Notes under the pieces: model-generated
Told to the model about the DNA's origin: nothing
Databases searched by the model: none
The model's input: only the letters and a program-made list of their open reading frames with translations
Made by a program: the position numbers and the translations under genes
Source: Eubacteriaceae bacterium UBA6119
GTDB lineage: Bacteria; Bacillota; Clostridia; Eubacteriales; UBA1433
Assembly: GCA_002423395.1 (NCBI GenBank)
Contig: DIVZ01000001.1
Coordinates: forward strand, 7,023 to 71,022
Length of the DNA: 64,000 nucleotides
Reading direction: 5' to 3'
Part shown: piece by piece, positions 54,501 through 64,000 of the stretch
Layout: every line of letters begins with the position of its first letter
How positions within the stretch are numbered: the stretch's first letter is position 1

Positions 54501-55682
54501 TTAATTTATATATTTTTTTAAATCCTCAACTCTGTTTACCTGTTCCCACGGAAGGTCTAAATCGTCTCTTCCGAAATGACCGTATGTTGATGTCTGCTTG
54601 TATATTGGTCTTCTCAAATTAAGGTATTCTATAATAGCCGCAGGACGCAAATCAAACTCTTTTGTTACCGCTTGTGAGATTTTATCATCGTCTATAACGC
54701 CTGTGCCGTAAGTATTGATATAGACGGATACAGGTTTCGCAACGCCTATGGCGTAGGATATTTGTATTTCGCATTTTTTAGACATTCCTGCCGCTACAAT
54801 ATTTTTTGCTATATGACGCGCCATATACGCAGCCGAGCGGTCTACTTTCGTGGGGTCTTTGCCCGAAAAAGCTCCTCCGCCGTGCGGTGCGTATCCGCCG
54901 TATGTGTCAACTATTATTTTTCTTCCCGTTAACCCGCTGTCCCCCTGAGGTCCTCCTATTACAAAACGCCCTGTCGGGTTAATATATATTTTTGTTTTTT
55001 CATCCAAAAGATTTATGGGTATGATTTCATTTATTACATATTTAATCAAATCAGCTCTTATTTCTTGCGGCGTTACATCGTCGCTGTGTTGTGCCGATAT
55101 TACTATTGCGTCTATGCGCTTAGGTTTTTCATTTTCATCGTATTCCACGGTTACCTGAGTTTTACCGTCCGGTCGCAGATATTTTAAAATTTTATTTTTT
55201 CTCACTTCCGCAAGCCGTCTTGCAAGCTTATTTGCAAGGTATATAGGAAGAGGCATGTAAACATCTGTTTCATCACAAGCGTAACCGAACATCATGCCCT
55301 GATCGCCTGCTCCTGTGGTCTCATATTTATCAGTTTGTCCGTCTCTGCTTTCGAGAGATTTATCAACTCCCATAGCAATATCGCCCGACTGCTCGTTTAT
55401 ACTCACCATAACGCCGCACGTTTCGGCGTCAAAGCCGTACTTCGCTCTGTCGTATCCTATTTCTTTTATTGTTTTTCTAGCTATTTTAGCTATATCCACA
55501 TAGCATTCGGTCGTTATTTCACCGACTACAAGTACAAGCCCCGTGTTTACCACCACTTCGCACGCTACGCGCGCCATCGGGTCAAGCGCTAAAATGCTGT
55601 CAAGCACCGCGTCGGAAATCTGGTCGCAAACTTTATCGGGGTGTCCTTCCGTTACGGATTCTGATGTAAATAATTTTCTCAT
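54501..55682 (-). CDS. metK: S-adenosylmethionine synthetase
   Basis: A 393-residue enzyme making SAM from methionine and [28 protein letters not shown] and [16 protein letters not shown] are the metal, methionine and ATP loops. ATG 55682 has AAAGGAG 7 nt upstream; an in-frame start at 55697 lies inside the SD region. It is controlled by a SAM-I riboswitch in its leader. Confidence 0.98.
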   Translation of the reverse strand: MRKLFTSESVTEGHPDKVCDQISDAVLDSILALDPMARVACEVVVNTGLVLVVGEITTECYVDIAKIARKTIKEIGYDRAKYGFDAETCGVMVSINEQSGDIAMGVDKSLESRDGQTDKYETTGAGDQGMMFGYACDETDVYMPLPIYLANKLARRLAEVRKNKILKYLRPDGKTQVTVEYDENEKPKRIDAIVISAQHSDDVTPQEIRADLIKYVINEIIPINLLDEKTKIYINPTGRFVIGGPQGDSGLTGRKIIVDTYGGYAPHGGGAFSGKDPTKVDRSAAYMARHIAKNIVAAGMSKKCEIQISYAIGVAKPVSVYINTYGTGVIDDDKISQAVTKEFDLRPAAIIEYLNLRRPIYKQTSTYGHFGRDDLDLPWEQVNRVEDLKKYIN

Positions 55683-55695
55683 ATAAACTCCTTTC

Positions 55696-55836
55696 AAAAA
55701 AATAAACCTCTGAACAAGGAGGCTTTAAAAAGTTTATATACCCTCATCATCCAGCTATTGCTGTGAGTTTTGGCACCTTGCCATGCAGGTTGCCGCAGAG
55801 TCAACAGGCTCGTCCCTCGTCTGCTCTTTATAAGGT
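55696..55836 (-). promoter_or_regulatory. SAM-I (S-box) riboswitch with terminator
   Basis: The minus-strand metK leader contains the SAM-I core: AGAGCAGACGAGGGACGAGC, then GCGGCAACCTGCATG, AAGGTGCCAA and GATGATGAGGG (55830-55742). The P1 helix joins TTATA to TATAA. A terminator CCTCCTTGTTCAGAGG plus TTTATTTTTTT (55727-55696) ends 14 bp before the start. SAM binding should end transcription, giving feedback control. Confidence 0.96.
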
Positions 55837-55990
55837 TTATTTGTCTATTAAACTATTGTTTATTATATTGAGTGTTTTATGCGCTGTCAATAAAAAGTTT
55901 TAATGCTGCACTTTACAATTGATATATATATATATAATATTGTCATATCGTATTTTTAATAAAGTTTATTCGATTAAAAGAGGTGGTTAA

Positions 55991-56506
55991 ATGGAAGGTT
56001 ATGGACTTATTTTATTTTTCTTCATACTTGCTTTTGCTTTGTTTTGTCTATACTTTTTTTTAGTTAATAAAAATAAGAAAAAGATAGCATTACAATATAA
56101 TAATAGTTTGAAATTGACTAATGCAAAATGCGTATTGATGTTAAGATACTTAGAAGGGATTGAAGAATTAGTTGAAAATGCATCATGTTATCTTTTTGCG
56201 GATGACGAAAAATTGACTATAACACCTCTTGAATATATTAATACAAAAATTATATTATCTTTATCTAAAATTAATTCATTCCAATATACAAATAAAGTTA
56301 CGTCTGTTATGAATATCAGGCAGAGCACTCAAAATTCGATTACTATTCGCTACTTATCAAATAAAGATGAAATAAATGAAATAGTATTTTCTACAGTCTT
56401 AACTGTTGAAGAAGATTTGTTTGATAAATATGCTATCTCAAAATGCAATCTATATAAATTTGTTAATGAACGTCTGCCAAAACAAGAAACTACTATAGAG
56501 TTATAA
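55991..56506 (+). CDS. Hypothetical single-pass membrane protein
   Basis: A 171-residue protein I do not recognise. One N-terminal membrane helix (about 5-25, ILFFFILAFALFCLYFFLV) is followed by a basic stop-transfer segment. The soluble part (about 30-165) alternates strands and helices like a small PH- or YcxB-type domain. The SD GAGGTGG is 4 nt before the ATG. Isolated between the metK leader and a terminator. An (AT)n run at 55922-55935 lies upstream. Confidence 0.7.
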   Translation: MEGYGLILFFFILAFALFCLYFFLVNKNKKKIALQYNNSLKLTNAKCVLMLRYLEGIEELVENASCYLFADDEKLTITPLEYINTKIILSLSKINSFQYTNKVTSVMNIRQSTQNSITIRYLSNKDEINEIVFSTVLTVEEDLFDKYAISKCNLYKFVNERLPKQETTIEL

Positions 56507-56527
56507 AATTTTTTCTTTAACTACCCC

Positions 56528-56556
56528 GCAGGCTTTGCCTGCTTTTTTTATTTTTT
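56528..56556 (+). terminator. Terminator after the membrane protein gene
   Basis: GCAGGC-ttt-GCCTGC followed by seven T, then ATTTTTT. Confidence 0.92.
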
Positions 56557-56596
56557 ATGATATAATATTTCCTACTGTTTAAATAGGAGCAAAACT

Positions 56597-57310
56597 ATGA
56601 AAAAAATACTTTCCTGCATGAGGCGCGCAATGCAGGAATATGCCATGATAGAAGAAAATGACGTAATAGCCGTAGGCGTATCGGGCGGCAAAGACAGCCT
56701 TATGCTTTTGTATGCATTGAATTTACTCAAAAGGTTTTATCCCGTTAAATACACTTTACAGGCAATAATCGTTGACTTGGGTTTTGAAGGCACTGATTAC
56801 AGCAAAATACAAAAAATGTGTGATGACTTGGAAGTACCCTTTCATATAGTCAAGACGGATATTGCTCAAGTTGTGTTTGAAGAACGCAAAGAAAAGAACC
56901 CTTGCGCTCTATGCTCAAAGATGAAAAAAGGCGCTCTGCATGACGCAATACTGAAACTTGGCATAAACAAGCTCGCTTTCGGCCACCACGCAGACGACGC
57001 GATTGAGACGCTATTCTTATCAATGCTCTACGAGGGCAGAATGCATACATTCAAGCCCGTAACATATCTGGACAGAAAACAGGTAACTCTTATAAGACCG
57101 ATGATTTACATTTGGGAAAGAGAAATAGTATACCAGTCAAACAAACTCGCTCTTCCCGTAATGCATAAAAACTGCCCGGCCGACGGAGAAAGCAAACGTG
57201 AGGAAGTGAAGCAAATGATACTTAGCATGAAAAAACAAATTCCCAAATGCGAGGAGCGTATTTTAAACGCTATACAGAATAAGGAAAACTTTAACTTGTG
57301 GTTTGACTGA
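56597..57310 (+). CDS. TtcA-family tRNA thiolation ATPase
   Basis: A 237-residue PP-loop ATPase. The P-loop is GVSGGKDS, and a CxxC pair in N-P-C-A-L-C-S-K-M-K-K-G fits binding of an iron-sulfur cluster or sulfur transfer, as in 2-thiocytidine synthase TtcA; another Cys lies in KNCPADGES. It probably puts sulfur at C32 of tRNA, or a related position. Not TilS, which is at 47470. Confidence 0.9.
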   Translation: MKKILSCMRRAMQEYAMIEENDVIAVGVSGGKDSLMLLYALNLLKRFYPVKYTLQAIIVDLGFEGTDYSKIQKMCDDLEVPFHIVKTDIAQVVFEERKEKNPCALCSKMKKGALHDAILKLGINKLAFGHHADDAIETLFLSMLYEGRMHTFKPVTYLDRKQVTLIRPMIYIWEREIVYQSNKLALPVMHKNCPADGESKREEVKQMILSMKKQIPKCEERILNAIQNKENFNLWFD

Positions 57311-57405
57311 TTTTTGCGATATTTTTAACCGTCTCCGTGTTTTTACAAATAGTGATAATATAGTAATATTAAAATATCTCTTAAATACATTAAGAGGTAT
57401 TTTTT

Positions 57406-58014
57406 ATGCAAAATAAAGTTTTTTCGGCAATTTCCGCTGTTCTGCCCGGATTTAAAGCCCTTAAACCTAAAATAGTAAGCAAACCCGATATCGCGCCTTC
57501 ACAAAATATCATTACAGTAAATACTCACGATATAGGCGCCGCGGATATCTTATCAAAACATATGAAATCATATTTACATAAAAAATTTATTGTTTTATGC
57601 ATAGGCACAGATTTGTGCATTGGTGATTGTTTAGGGCCGTTAATAGGAAGCAGACTTTTAGAATATAACATTCCTGTTCCGGTTTTGGGCACACTTAGAA
57701 ACCCGGTGCATGCCGTAAATTTTAACGATAAGCTTTCTCATATACGGGCTTCTTATCCCGAATATAAAATTCTCGCGGTAGACGCCGCCTTAAGCGCAAG
57801 CTTAAAACGTGTCGGGCTTATATCATTTGAGCGAGGTTGTCTGCATCCCGGCATAGGCGCGGGCAATGTTCTTCCCCCTATAGGCGATTTAAACATTACC
57901 GGCATCGTCAACACCAAATACATTAATCCTCTGTCAGACATACGCCTGTCTTTAGTAGTGGATATGGCAAATGTTATAACCGACGCAATAGCTTCAAGTT
58001 TTCTTAAACGATAA
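57406..58014 (+). CDS. yyaC: Spore protease YyaC
   Basis: A 202-residue DUF1256 protein with the conserved LCIGTDLCIGDCLGPLIGSR, GTLRNPVHAVNF, and a C-terminal glycine-rich H-P-G-I-G-A-G-N-V-L-P-P-I-G-D. It is related to the germination protease fold and expressed in sporulation in Bacillus. Together with spoIIE it supports an endospore former. SD AAGAGGT precedes the ATG. Confidence 0.92.
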   Translation: MQNKVFSAISAVLPGFKALKPKIVSKPDIAPSQNIITVNTHDIGAADILSKHMKSYLHKKFIVLCIGTDLCIGDCLGPLIGSRLLEYNIPVPVLGTLRNPVHAVNFNDKLSHIRASYPEYKILAVDAALSASLKRVGLISFERGCLHPGIGAGNVLPPIGDLNITGIVNTKYINPLSDIRLSLVVDMANVITDAIASSFLKR

Positions 58015-58093
58015 TAAAATATTGCTTTGTTGCGGCAGACAATAACATATGTTAATATAATAGTATATTTTTACTTTATATTAAGGAAAAGCA

Positions 58094-60301
58094 ATGGACG
58101 AAATAAGCGGAATCGTAGAGCAGATAGTATACTTCAACGAATACAACAACTACACCGTATTTGATTTAAATAAAGACGGATTAATGGAAGTGGTAACAGG
58201 AGTCTTTCCGCAGATTACCGAGGGTGAAAACATTACCGTTTACGGTAATTTTACCGAGCATAAAATATACGGAAGACAATTTAATGCTTTAAAATATAAA
58301 ATCAATATTCCCGCGAATACGCAGGCGTTAAAAAAATATTTATCATCAGGTTTGTTTAAAGGAATAGGGCCTGCAAACGCTGAAAATTTAGTAAATTATT
58401 TCGGAACAAACGTGCTTGACATAATAAAAAATCACCCCGAACAACTTACTAAAGTGCCTAAAATAGGTGAAAAAACGGCGCAGAAAATAGCGCAGACATT
58501 TATAGACCAGGAACAAATGAGAGAAGTGATTATGTTCATGCAAAATTATGGCATAAGCACTTCTTTTGCTTTAAAAATATACAGAAGATATCAGGGTACT
58601 GCAATAGCTGTTGTTAGCCAGAATCCATACAGGCTGATTGAAGACATTGACGGCATAGGCTTTAAAACAGCCGATAAAATAGCGCTTGCTTTGGGTATTG
58701 AAGAAAATTCCTCATTCCGAGTGCGCGCAGGAGTAAATTATATATTATCAACTATAAGCCAGAGAGGCGATATGTACAGCACGCAAGACGACTTAATCTC
58801 AGCCGCAAGCAGTATATTAAATGTTGATGATGATATAGTTGCGGACGCGCTGAAGTTTTTATGCAAAACAGGCAAAATAATTCTTTGCCAAATTAACGAA
58901 GAAAATGTTTATTATCTGCCCGATTTATATACGGCGGAGAAAGAATCCGCAAAGCTTTTATTTAATATTTACAAAAATAATTCGCATTTCATCGAAAAAG
59001 ATTTAATAAACAATTTAATAAAAGAATACGAAGCACTTTTTAATATTAAGTTTCATGAAAGCCAGAGCAAGGCTGTTTATGCAAGCATAGGAAGCGGTCT
59101 GTCTGTAATAACGGGCGGACCCGGAACAGGCAAAACAACAATAATAAAATGCATACTTTATATTTTTGAGAAGCTCGGTAAAAAAACTCTTCTTTGCGCT
59201 CCTACGGGCAGAGCGTCTAAAAGACTATCAAGCTCCTGCGGCATTGAGGCAAAAACTATCCACCGTCTGCTTGAATACACTTTTTCATCCGATGATAAAA
59301 TGATTTTCTTAAGAAATCAGGATAATCCCCTTGAAGGCGGCTGCATTATTGTAGATGAAGCTTCAATGATTGATATAAAGCTTTTGTATTATCTGCTTAA
59401 AGCTATGAATGTTAAGATGCAGCTTATTCTTGTAGGGGATGCAGACCAGCTGCCTTCGGTTGCGCCCGGAAACATTTTAAAAGATATTATCGCAAGCGAT
59501 ATTGCAAGCACATCAAAACTCGATAAAATTTTCAGACAATCGGAGCGCAGTATGATTGTATACAATGCGCACAATATTAATATGGGCACAATGCCTGTAA
59601 TAGATAATAAAAGCGATGATTTTTTCTTCATGGACGCTCCTGCTCCGGATAGGGCTGTGCAAAAAGTGCTTGAACTTTGCACAAACAGGCTGACTGTTTA
59701 TAAGAATTACGACCCTATTTATGACATTCAGGTTATAAGTCATGTTAAAAGAGGCGTTACCGGCGTTGAGAATCTTAATAAACAGCTTCAGCATGCTTTA
59801 AACCCGCCAAGTAAAGATAAAGCAGAAAAAAATGTATTAAGTTATACTTTAAGGCAAGGCGATAAAGTAATGCAGATAAAAAATAACTACTCCGCTATTT
59901 GGACGAATATTTTAACGGCGCAAACAGGAATGGGTGTTTTTAACGGGGACATAGGCGTTATTCAAAGCATTAATACCGAGAACAAACTTATTACAGTATT
60001 GTTTGAGCAGGAAAGAATTGTGCATTACGCTTTTGAGGATGCGGATCAGCTTATGCTTTCATATGCCATAACAACTCATAAAAGCCAAGGCAGCGAATTT
60101 AATGCGGCAATAATATTAATGTGCGAAGGCTACGGTCAGTTTTTAAGCCGCAATTTGTTGTATACTGCCGTTACGAGAGCCAAAGATACAGTTGTTTTAG
60201 TGGGCAGCAAGCGCATTATTCAAATGATGGTAAACAACAATAATTCAGTAGAGAGAAGAACCGCGTTAGCAGAGCGAATCAGATATGAAAACAATATTTA
60301 G
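58094..60301 (+). CDS. recD2: ATP-dependent RecD2-type DNA helicase
   Basis: A 735-residue SF1B 5'-3' helicase. N-terminal extension has an OB-like strand region and helix-hairpin-helix repeats (around 85-135 and 180-200). Walker A is GGPGTGKTT (341-349), Walker B IIVDEASM, and YAITTHKSQGSEF with TAVTRAKDTVVLV are late helicase motifs. It acts in repair and mismatch or replication-fork processing, without RecBC. comFC overlaps its end by 17 nt. Confidence 0.95.
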   Translation: MDEISGIVEQIVYFNEYNNYTVFDLNKDGLMEVVTGVFPQITEGENITVYGNFTEHKIYGRQFNALKYKINIPANTQALKKYLSSGLFKGIGPANAENLVNYFGTNVLDIIKNHPEQLTKVPKIGEKTAQKIAQTFIDQEQMREVIMFMQNYGISTSFALKIYRRYQGTAIAVVSQNPYRLIEDIDGIGFKTADKIALALGIEENSSFRVRAGVNYILSTISQRGDMYSTQDDLISAASSILNVDDDIVADALKFLCKTGKIILCQINEENVYYLPDLYTAEKESAKLLFNIYKNNSHFIEKDLINNLIKEYEALFNIKFHESQSKAVYASIGSGLSVITGGPGTGKTTIIKCILYIFEKLGKKTLLCAPTGRASKRLSSSCGIEAKTIHRLLEYTFSSDDKMIFLRNQDNPLEGGCIIVDEASMIDIKLLYYLLKAMNVKMQLILVGDADQLPSVAPGNILKDIIASDIASTSKLDKIFRQSERSMIVYNAHNINMGTMPVIDNKSDDFFFMDAPAPDRAVQKVLELCTNRLTVYKNYDPIYDIQVISHVKRGVTGVENLNKQLQHALNPPSKDKAEKNVLSYTLRQGDKVMQIKNNYSAIWTNILTAQTGMGVFNGDIGVIQSINTENKLITVLFEQERIVHYAFEDADQLMLSYAITTHKSQGSEFNAAIILMCEGYGQFLSRNLLYTAVTRAKDTVVLVGSKRIIQMMVNNNNSVERRTALAERIRYENNI

Positions 60302-61016
60302 CAAGCTTTCAAACAAGTTTTTACATGCTTTTTATCCAAGTTGTCCGTATTGTCCGTCATGCGGAAAAATATTGCTTGATGATACTCATGTTATATGTGT
60401 CAAATGTGCTAAAATTATTTTCACACAACAAAAGTATACATGTAAAATATGCGGCAGATCCATAAAAGGCGGAGAAGTATGCAATATATGCTATGAAAAC
60501 AAATATTCGTATGACAGAGGTATAAGCCTTTTTGTATACGACAGACATACAGCTCCGATAATATACAGCATAAAATACAGCAACAACATTGAGCTTGCGC
60601 AAAGACTTGGCTCGCTTCTTTATTACGATATATGCCGCAAAAGCGATATTTTATCTTATTGCGACATAATATTGCCTGTTCCCTTGCATAAAGAAAGGTT
60701 AGAGACCAGAGGATATAACCAGGCGGAAATAATAGCCTCTGCATTAAGCGAAGAAAGCGGAATAAGAATAAACAGTAACGTACTTATAAAAACTAAAGCT
60801 ACTGCCGATCAGATAGGGCTTAAAAAATCTCAGCGGGAGCAAAACTTAAAAGAAAGTTTTGATATTACTGATTACAGCGTTGTCAGAAATAAAAATATTA
60901 TGCTTACGGATGATGTGCTGACAACAGGAGCAACAATAAACGCATGCAGCGAGGCGCTTAAAAAACACGGCGCAAATATGGTATTTTTTGCTGTTTTAGC
61001 TTCAAAAACGTATTAA
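60285..61016 (+). CDS. comFC: ComF family phosphoribosyltransferase-like protein
   Basis: A 243-residue protein. An N-terminal zinc-finger (C-P-Y-C-P-S-C-G-K, C-V-K-C, C-K-I-C-G, C-N-I-C) is followed by a PRTase fold with DIILPVPLH and the PRPP loop LTDDVLTTGATINAC. ComFC homologues take part in DNA uptake and processing in competent cells. It overlaps recD2 by 17 nt, a common pairing in Clostridia. Confidence 0.93.
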   Translation: MKTIFSKLSNKFLHAFYPSCPYCPSCGKILLDDTHVICVKCAKIIFTQQKYTCKICGRSIKGGEVCNICYENKYSYDRGISLFVYDRHTAPIIYSIKYSNNIELAQRLGSLLYYDICRKSDILSYCDIILPVPLHKERLETRGYNQAEIIASALSEESGIRINSNVLIKTKATADQIGLKKSQREQNLKESFDITDYSVVRNKNIMLTDDVLTTGATINACSEALKKHGANMVFFAVLASKTY

Positions 61017-61064
61017 AGGAATATAATTTTAACAAATTTGTAAAATTTGTTTTTCATTTTTGTA

Positions 61065-61094
61065 TTGTTATTATATATGCAAAAGTGTTATAAT
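61065..61094 (+). promoter_or_regulatory. hpf promoter
   Basis: TTGTTA (61065-61070), 18 nt, TATAAT (61089-61094), 32 bp before the hpf ATG with its GGGGGG SD. Confidence 0.65.
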
Positions 61095-61126
61095 ACCAAA
61101 AAGGTTTAATTAAGGGGGGAATAATA

Positions 61127-61654
61127 ATGTTAGTTAATATCTATTTCAAAAATATGCGTTCAAGTGAAAAATTAAAATCATCCCTTGAAAACAAACTTCA
61201 AAAATACGACAAATTTTTAGATTCGGAAACAAAAGTAAGCGCAACATTCAAAATGGTAAAAGTCGGAGTCACTCTTGATTTAGTTATTTATTTTAATAAA
61301 AATTTAATTAAAGCCGAAGAAACAGGAATAGACGGTAGCAATGCCATAGATTTAGTTTTAGATAAAATAGATTTGCAATTAAAAAAATATAAGTCGAAAC
61401 TACAAATAAAGGGAACAGAAAGTATCAGGTATGATTCAGGCAATCAAACTATTGATACAGACGGCGAGGAAGAAAAGCAAATTGTTAAAGTAAAACATTT
61501 TGCTCTTAAACCTATGTCGCCTTCGGAAGCCAGCCTTCAAATGGAACTTGTTGGTCATAACTTTTTCGTGTTTTTAAATGACGAGACGGAGGACGTAAAC
61601 GTCATATATAGAAGAAAAGACGGAAATTACGGCTTGATAGAGCCCGAACTTTAA
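61127..61654 (+). CDS. hpf: Long-form ribosome hibernation promoting factor
   Basis: A 175-residue protein. The N-terminal S30AE domain (about 1-100) binds in the 30S decoding centre, and the C-terminal domain (about 115-175, KHFALKPMSPSEASLQMEL, then GHNFFVFLN) makes 100S dimers. It silences ribosomes in stationary phase. Strong SD; own promoter. Confidence 0.97.
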   Translation: MLVNIYFKNMRSSEKLKSSLENKLQKYDKFLDSETKVSATFKMVKVGVTLDLVIYFNKNLIKAEETGIDGSNAIDLVLDKIDLQLKKYKSKLQIKGTESIRYDSGNQTIDTDGEEEKQIVKVKHFALKPMSPSEASLQMELVGHNFFVFLNDETEDVNVIYRRKDGNYGLIEPEL

Positions 61655-61692
61655 AAAAAACAAAATAACAATATAAATATTGCGAGGTCGCT

Positions 61693-63582
61693 ATGTACGT
61701 AGTTTTTATTATCCTGTCAATCATTGTTGCATTGATAAGAAAAGGCAGATTTTCAAATATCCGTTATTTCAGATTCAGTTTGTGGTATCTGCTTATACTT
61801 GCATTTATATTATATGCGGGATATATTGTCGGAACAATTATGGAAATACAGTTTGTACTGGACTATTCATACTGGATATACTTTGCCGTATACGTGCTTA
61901 TAATGATAACTGTCGTCTTTAATCTGCACAACGTATGGTCTTATATACTTGTTGTCGGCGTGGGTCTTAATTTTACCGCAACGTTTTTAAACGGCGGGAA
62001 AATGCCTATACTTCAATCGGCGCTTGACATGGCTAGGATAACAGATAACGGACAGTTCTATTTATCATATTTCGGCGCAACTAATCAGCTTACAATAACA
62101 AATCCGTATGTCATGAGCCTGTGTAAAATAATAGGCATTCCCCTTGGCGTAACAGGGCTGCCTATAAGCGCGGGAGATATAATAATAGCAATTAGCATGT
62201 TTTTCATAATTCAGAAAATGATGGTCGTACCGCAGGCAAGAAAAGCCACTCCGCAGGAAAGACTTGCATATACAGACCAGCTTAAATATACGAGCGAATT
62301 TAATCTGGATGAAATTGCAAAAGCTACAAAAGAGTCGCCGGAAAATTTAGCCGCTCCCATAATATCATCTAAGCAAGCGTCAAGATTGGGCGATACTCAA
62401 AATAATTTACAGAAAAACAAAATAAATGATTATAATAATGATTCGCTTTTAGCTGATGATTTACAGAGTACGAAAAAAGATAATATACAGTTAGCTTTCG
62501 ACGATGAGCTTGAAAATTTTGCCGCAGATTTATCAGATGACGATGAATTTGACAGCTTTTTGCAGAAACTTGACAATATTAACAAAAAAGAAGACGAAAA
62601 AGAAGTCTTTGATACTGCCAAAGACGAAGAGATTCCACCACAAGAGCCAGATATATTTGATAAGTTAGTTTCAGAGCCCGCGGATGCTGAAGAACCTGTT
62701 ATTGTTCAACCGATTATGGAACCTGAAATGCAACCAGAACCGGAACAAGAAAATGAGAATATTGCAAAACTCATTGATGATTTACAGCCAGATATCAATA
62801 ATAAACAGCTTATTGAAGAAAAAATATCGGATGATGATTTGCAGCTTGTTGATGATGAGGAAATACAAAATATAGTGTCGGAATTAATTAAAAATGATGA
62901 TACCGCTATAGATGATTATGACGACGAAGAACTTACCCAGCAAAAATCGGATAATGCCGATGAAATGCTCAACTATATGCTTAATATATTTGACAAACAT
63001 AAAAAAGCTCAGTCTGCGCCCATAGAATTAAAAATAGACGAAGATGAAGAAATAATATCAAAAAGCATTCCAAAGATGGCAGATACAGAAAATTATGTAT
63101 CAAAGCCCAAAATCGACTTGTTTGACGATATAAGAAATGAATATGATAAAAATCAGCAAAACGAATCATATTCAGCAGAAGGCGTTGATACGACTAATCC
63201 GTTTATAATTGAAAACGGAAGAATTATAGAAAATCCAAATTATAAATTCAGAAAAAGCAATGAACCGGAACCTAAGAAAAAAGAGTCCGAAATAGAACAA
63301 CAACCTATAATTGCTTTTGACAGCACTCAAAACTTAGAATTTATAAGAAAAGAAATTTTTTCCGAATTAAAAAAACAGGAAGAAGCGGCAAGCAATTCAC
63401 CTTTTAAATCCGGACAGGTTAAGAACGATAATATAACTGCGTCTCAAGCGCCGGATATCAACGCTGAAAATGAAGAATTTACTGAGGGTGTACCATCAGA
63501 TAAAAACGGTACAAAAGACGAATACGAAAGAGTTGAATTTGAGATAGACGGAAAAACAATGTACGTTTGGATTAAAAAATAA
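61693..63582 (+). CDS. DUF5317 membrane protein with long acidic cytoplasmic tail
   Basis: A 629-residue protein. Residues 1-185 hold five or six membrane helices with the DUF5317 hallmarks NGGKMPI and SAGDIIIAI. Residues 190-629 form a low-complexity, Asp/Glu-rich, probably disordered tail ending in RVEFEIDGKTMYVWIKK. Known DUF5317 proteins are usually only the membrane part. The C-terminal 17 residues look folded and are also seen on some acidic-tail proteins. SD GAGG is 9 nt before the ATG. Function unknown. Confidence 0.8.
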   Translation: MYVVFIILSIIVALIRKGRFSNIRYFRFSLWYLLILAFILYAGYIVGTIMEIQFVLDYSYWIYFAVYVLIMITVVFNLHNVWSYILVVGVGLNFTATFLNGGKMPILQSALDMARITDNGQFYLSYFGATNQLTITNPYVMSLCKIIGIPLGVTGLPISAGDIIIAISMFFIIQKMMVVPQARKATPQERLAYTDQLKYTSEFNLDEIAKATKESPENLAAPIISSKQASRLGDTQNNLQKNKINDYNNDSLLADDLQSTKKDNIQLAFDDELENFAADLSDDDEFDSFLQKLDNINKKEDEKEVFDTAKDEEIPPQEPDIFDKLVSEPADAEEPVIVQPIMEPEMQPEPEQENENIAKLIDDLQPDINNKQLIEEKISDDDLQLVDDEEIQNIVSELIKNDDTAIDDYDDEELTQQKSDNADEMLNYMLNIFDKHKKAQSAPIELKIDEDEEIISKSIPKMADTENYVSKPKIDLFDDIRNEYDKNQQNESYSAEGVDTTNPFIIENGRIIENPNYKFRKSNEPEPKKKESEIEQQPIIAFDSTQNLEFIRKEIFSELKKQEEAASNSPFKSGQVKNDNITASQAPDINAENEEFTEGVPSDKNGTKDEYERVEFEIDGKTMYVWIKK

Positions 63583-63591
63583 TAAATGCGC

Positions 63592-63616
63592 AAAAGGCTC
63601 TTTGAGCCTTTTTTTA
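63592..63616 (+). terminator. Terminator after the DUF5317 gene
   Basis: AAAAGGCTC-ttt-GAGCCTTTTTTTATT. Confidence 0.93.
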
Positions 63617-63681
63617 TTCTTATTTTCAAATACATATGTTATAATAATTTATTAAATCATTACGGTTTAGGAGGATAAAGA

Positions 63682-64000
63682 GTGGGACTATTTTCAAAGA
63701 TATCACAAGGCATGGAAAAAGGCCAAATAGATAAATATTTTAAACGGGTAGCACAAATCGAAGCTTTATATGATCAAATGGCAGCTTTGTCCGATGATGA
63801 GCTAAGAGGCAAGACACTAGAGTTTAAACAAAGATTAAAAGACGGGCAGAGCGAAGATGACATATTGTCAGAAGCATTTGCTGTAGCAAGAGAAGCTTCT
63901 AAAAGAACCATAGGGCTTGAACCCTTCCCCGTTCAGCTGCTTGGCGGCATAGTGCTTCACGAAGGCAATATCGCCGAAATGAAAACAGGTGAAGGTAAAA
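63682..64000 (+). CDS. secA: Preprotein translocase ATPase SecA, 5' end
   Basis: The gene starts at GTG 63682, 7 nt after GGAGG, and runs past the right edge; 106 codons are seen. G-L-F-S-K-I-S at the N-terminus, then [40 protein letters not shown] and EMKTGEGK (Walker A) identify SecA, the motor that pushes proteins through SecYEG. hpf, one gene upstream, commonly precedes secA in Firmicutes. Confidence 0.97.
   Translation, partial: MGLFSKISQGMEKGQIDKYFKRVAQIEALYDQMAALSDDELRGKTLEFKQRLKDGQSEDDILSEAFAVAREASKRTIGLEPFPVQLLGGIVLHEGNIAEMKTGEGK

Noticed and set aside
55922..55935. (AT)7 run upstream of the membrane protein gene, as a phase-variable repeat
   Set aside because: Short, in AT-rich intergenic sequence, and not clearly placed between a -35 and -10.
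1..64000. CRISPR array, tRNA genes, rRNA operon or restriction-modification cluster
   Set aside because: Intergenic regions were read on both strands; no direct-repeat array, cloverleaf, rRNA-like sequence or paired R-M genes were seen. A tRNA scan would settle this.

Overview
The window looks like chromosome of a low-G+C, spore-forming, anaerobic Firmicute in the Clostridia/Eubacteriales. Reasons: AT-rich sequence with strong Shine-Dalgarno sites and sigma-A style promoters, a T-box leader on trpS, an S-box leader on metK, a large SRP RNA with an Alu domain, the spoIIE-tilS-hpt-ftsH neighbourhood, a YyaC-type spore protease, and several oxygen-sensitive radical SAM or iron-sulfur proteins. 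I saw no tRNA, no rRNA, no CRISPR array, no complete insertion sequence and no prophage. Most genes are housekeeping, with accessory or poorly characterised genes between them.

Layout. 1-8.2 kb: the first codons of a gene leaving the left edge, a divergent TetR regulator, then (minus strand) an rluD-like gene, a class A penicillin-binding protein and ychF, preceded by a 6S-like RNA with its own promoter and terminator; argG-argH run the other way from a promoter covered by two ArgR-like dyads. 8.2-19.7 kb: a CD3324-type regulator with a long hairpin leader, a methyltransferase, an Imm26-like protein behind a hairpin that buries its ribosome binding site, a DUF2089/SHOCT/holin-like operon, a solitary enolase-superfamily dehydratase with a palindromic operator on its start point, a DUF4080 radical SAM gene followed by two DUF3795 genes, an EamA exporter, a PfkB-like protein without the catalytic Asp, mntP, and a frameshifted GNAT gene.

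19.7-36.5 kb: pyruvate carboxylase, trpS with T-box, a ferredoxin-type aldo/keto reductase, a cupin, a radical SAM plus DUF4130 pair (putative DNA repair/modification), a YihY protein, then a minus-strand run of tadA, two DUF3887 lipoproteins (one with an alpha/beta hydrolase domain) and an ABC exporter; a membrane-anchored solute-binding-like protein and murB follow. 36.5-44.6 kb: an M23/G5 endopeptidase, an overlapping four-gene operon joining a sirohaem-type reductase to a FecCD-family ABC importer, and an ECF S-component, coaX, dusB group.

44.6-64 kb: a hotdog thioesterase, the ftsH-hpt-tilS-spoIIE block (tilS possibly leaderless), SRP RNA, a shortened HypF-like protein, a DUF6323/DUF6179 pair, metK with SAM riboswitch, a TtcA-type enzyme, yyaC, recD2, comFC, hpf, a DUF5317 protein with a long acidic tail, and the start of secA. 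No single locus is an obvious complete new defence system. The best candidates for undescribed biology are the Imm26-like gene with its occluded SD, the reductase-ABC operon, the DUF6323/DUF6179 pair, the orphan HypF-like domain, and the radical SAM/DUF4130 pair.
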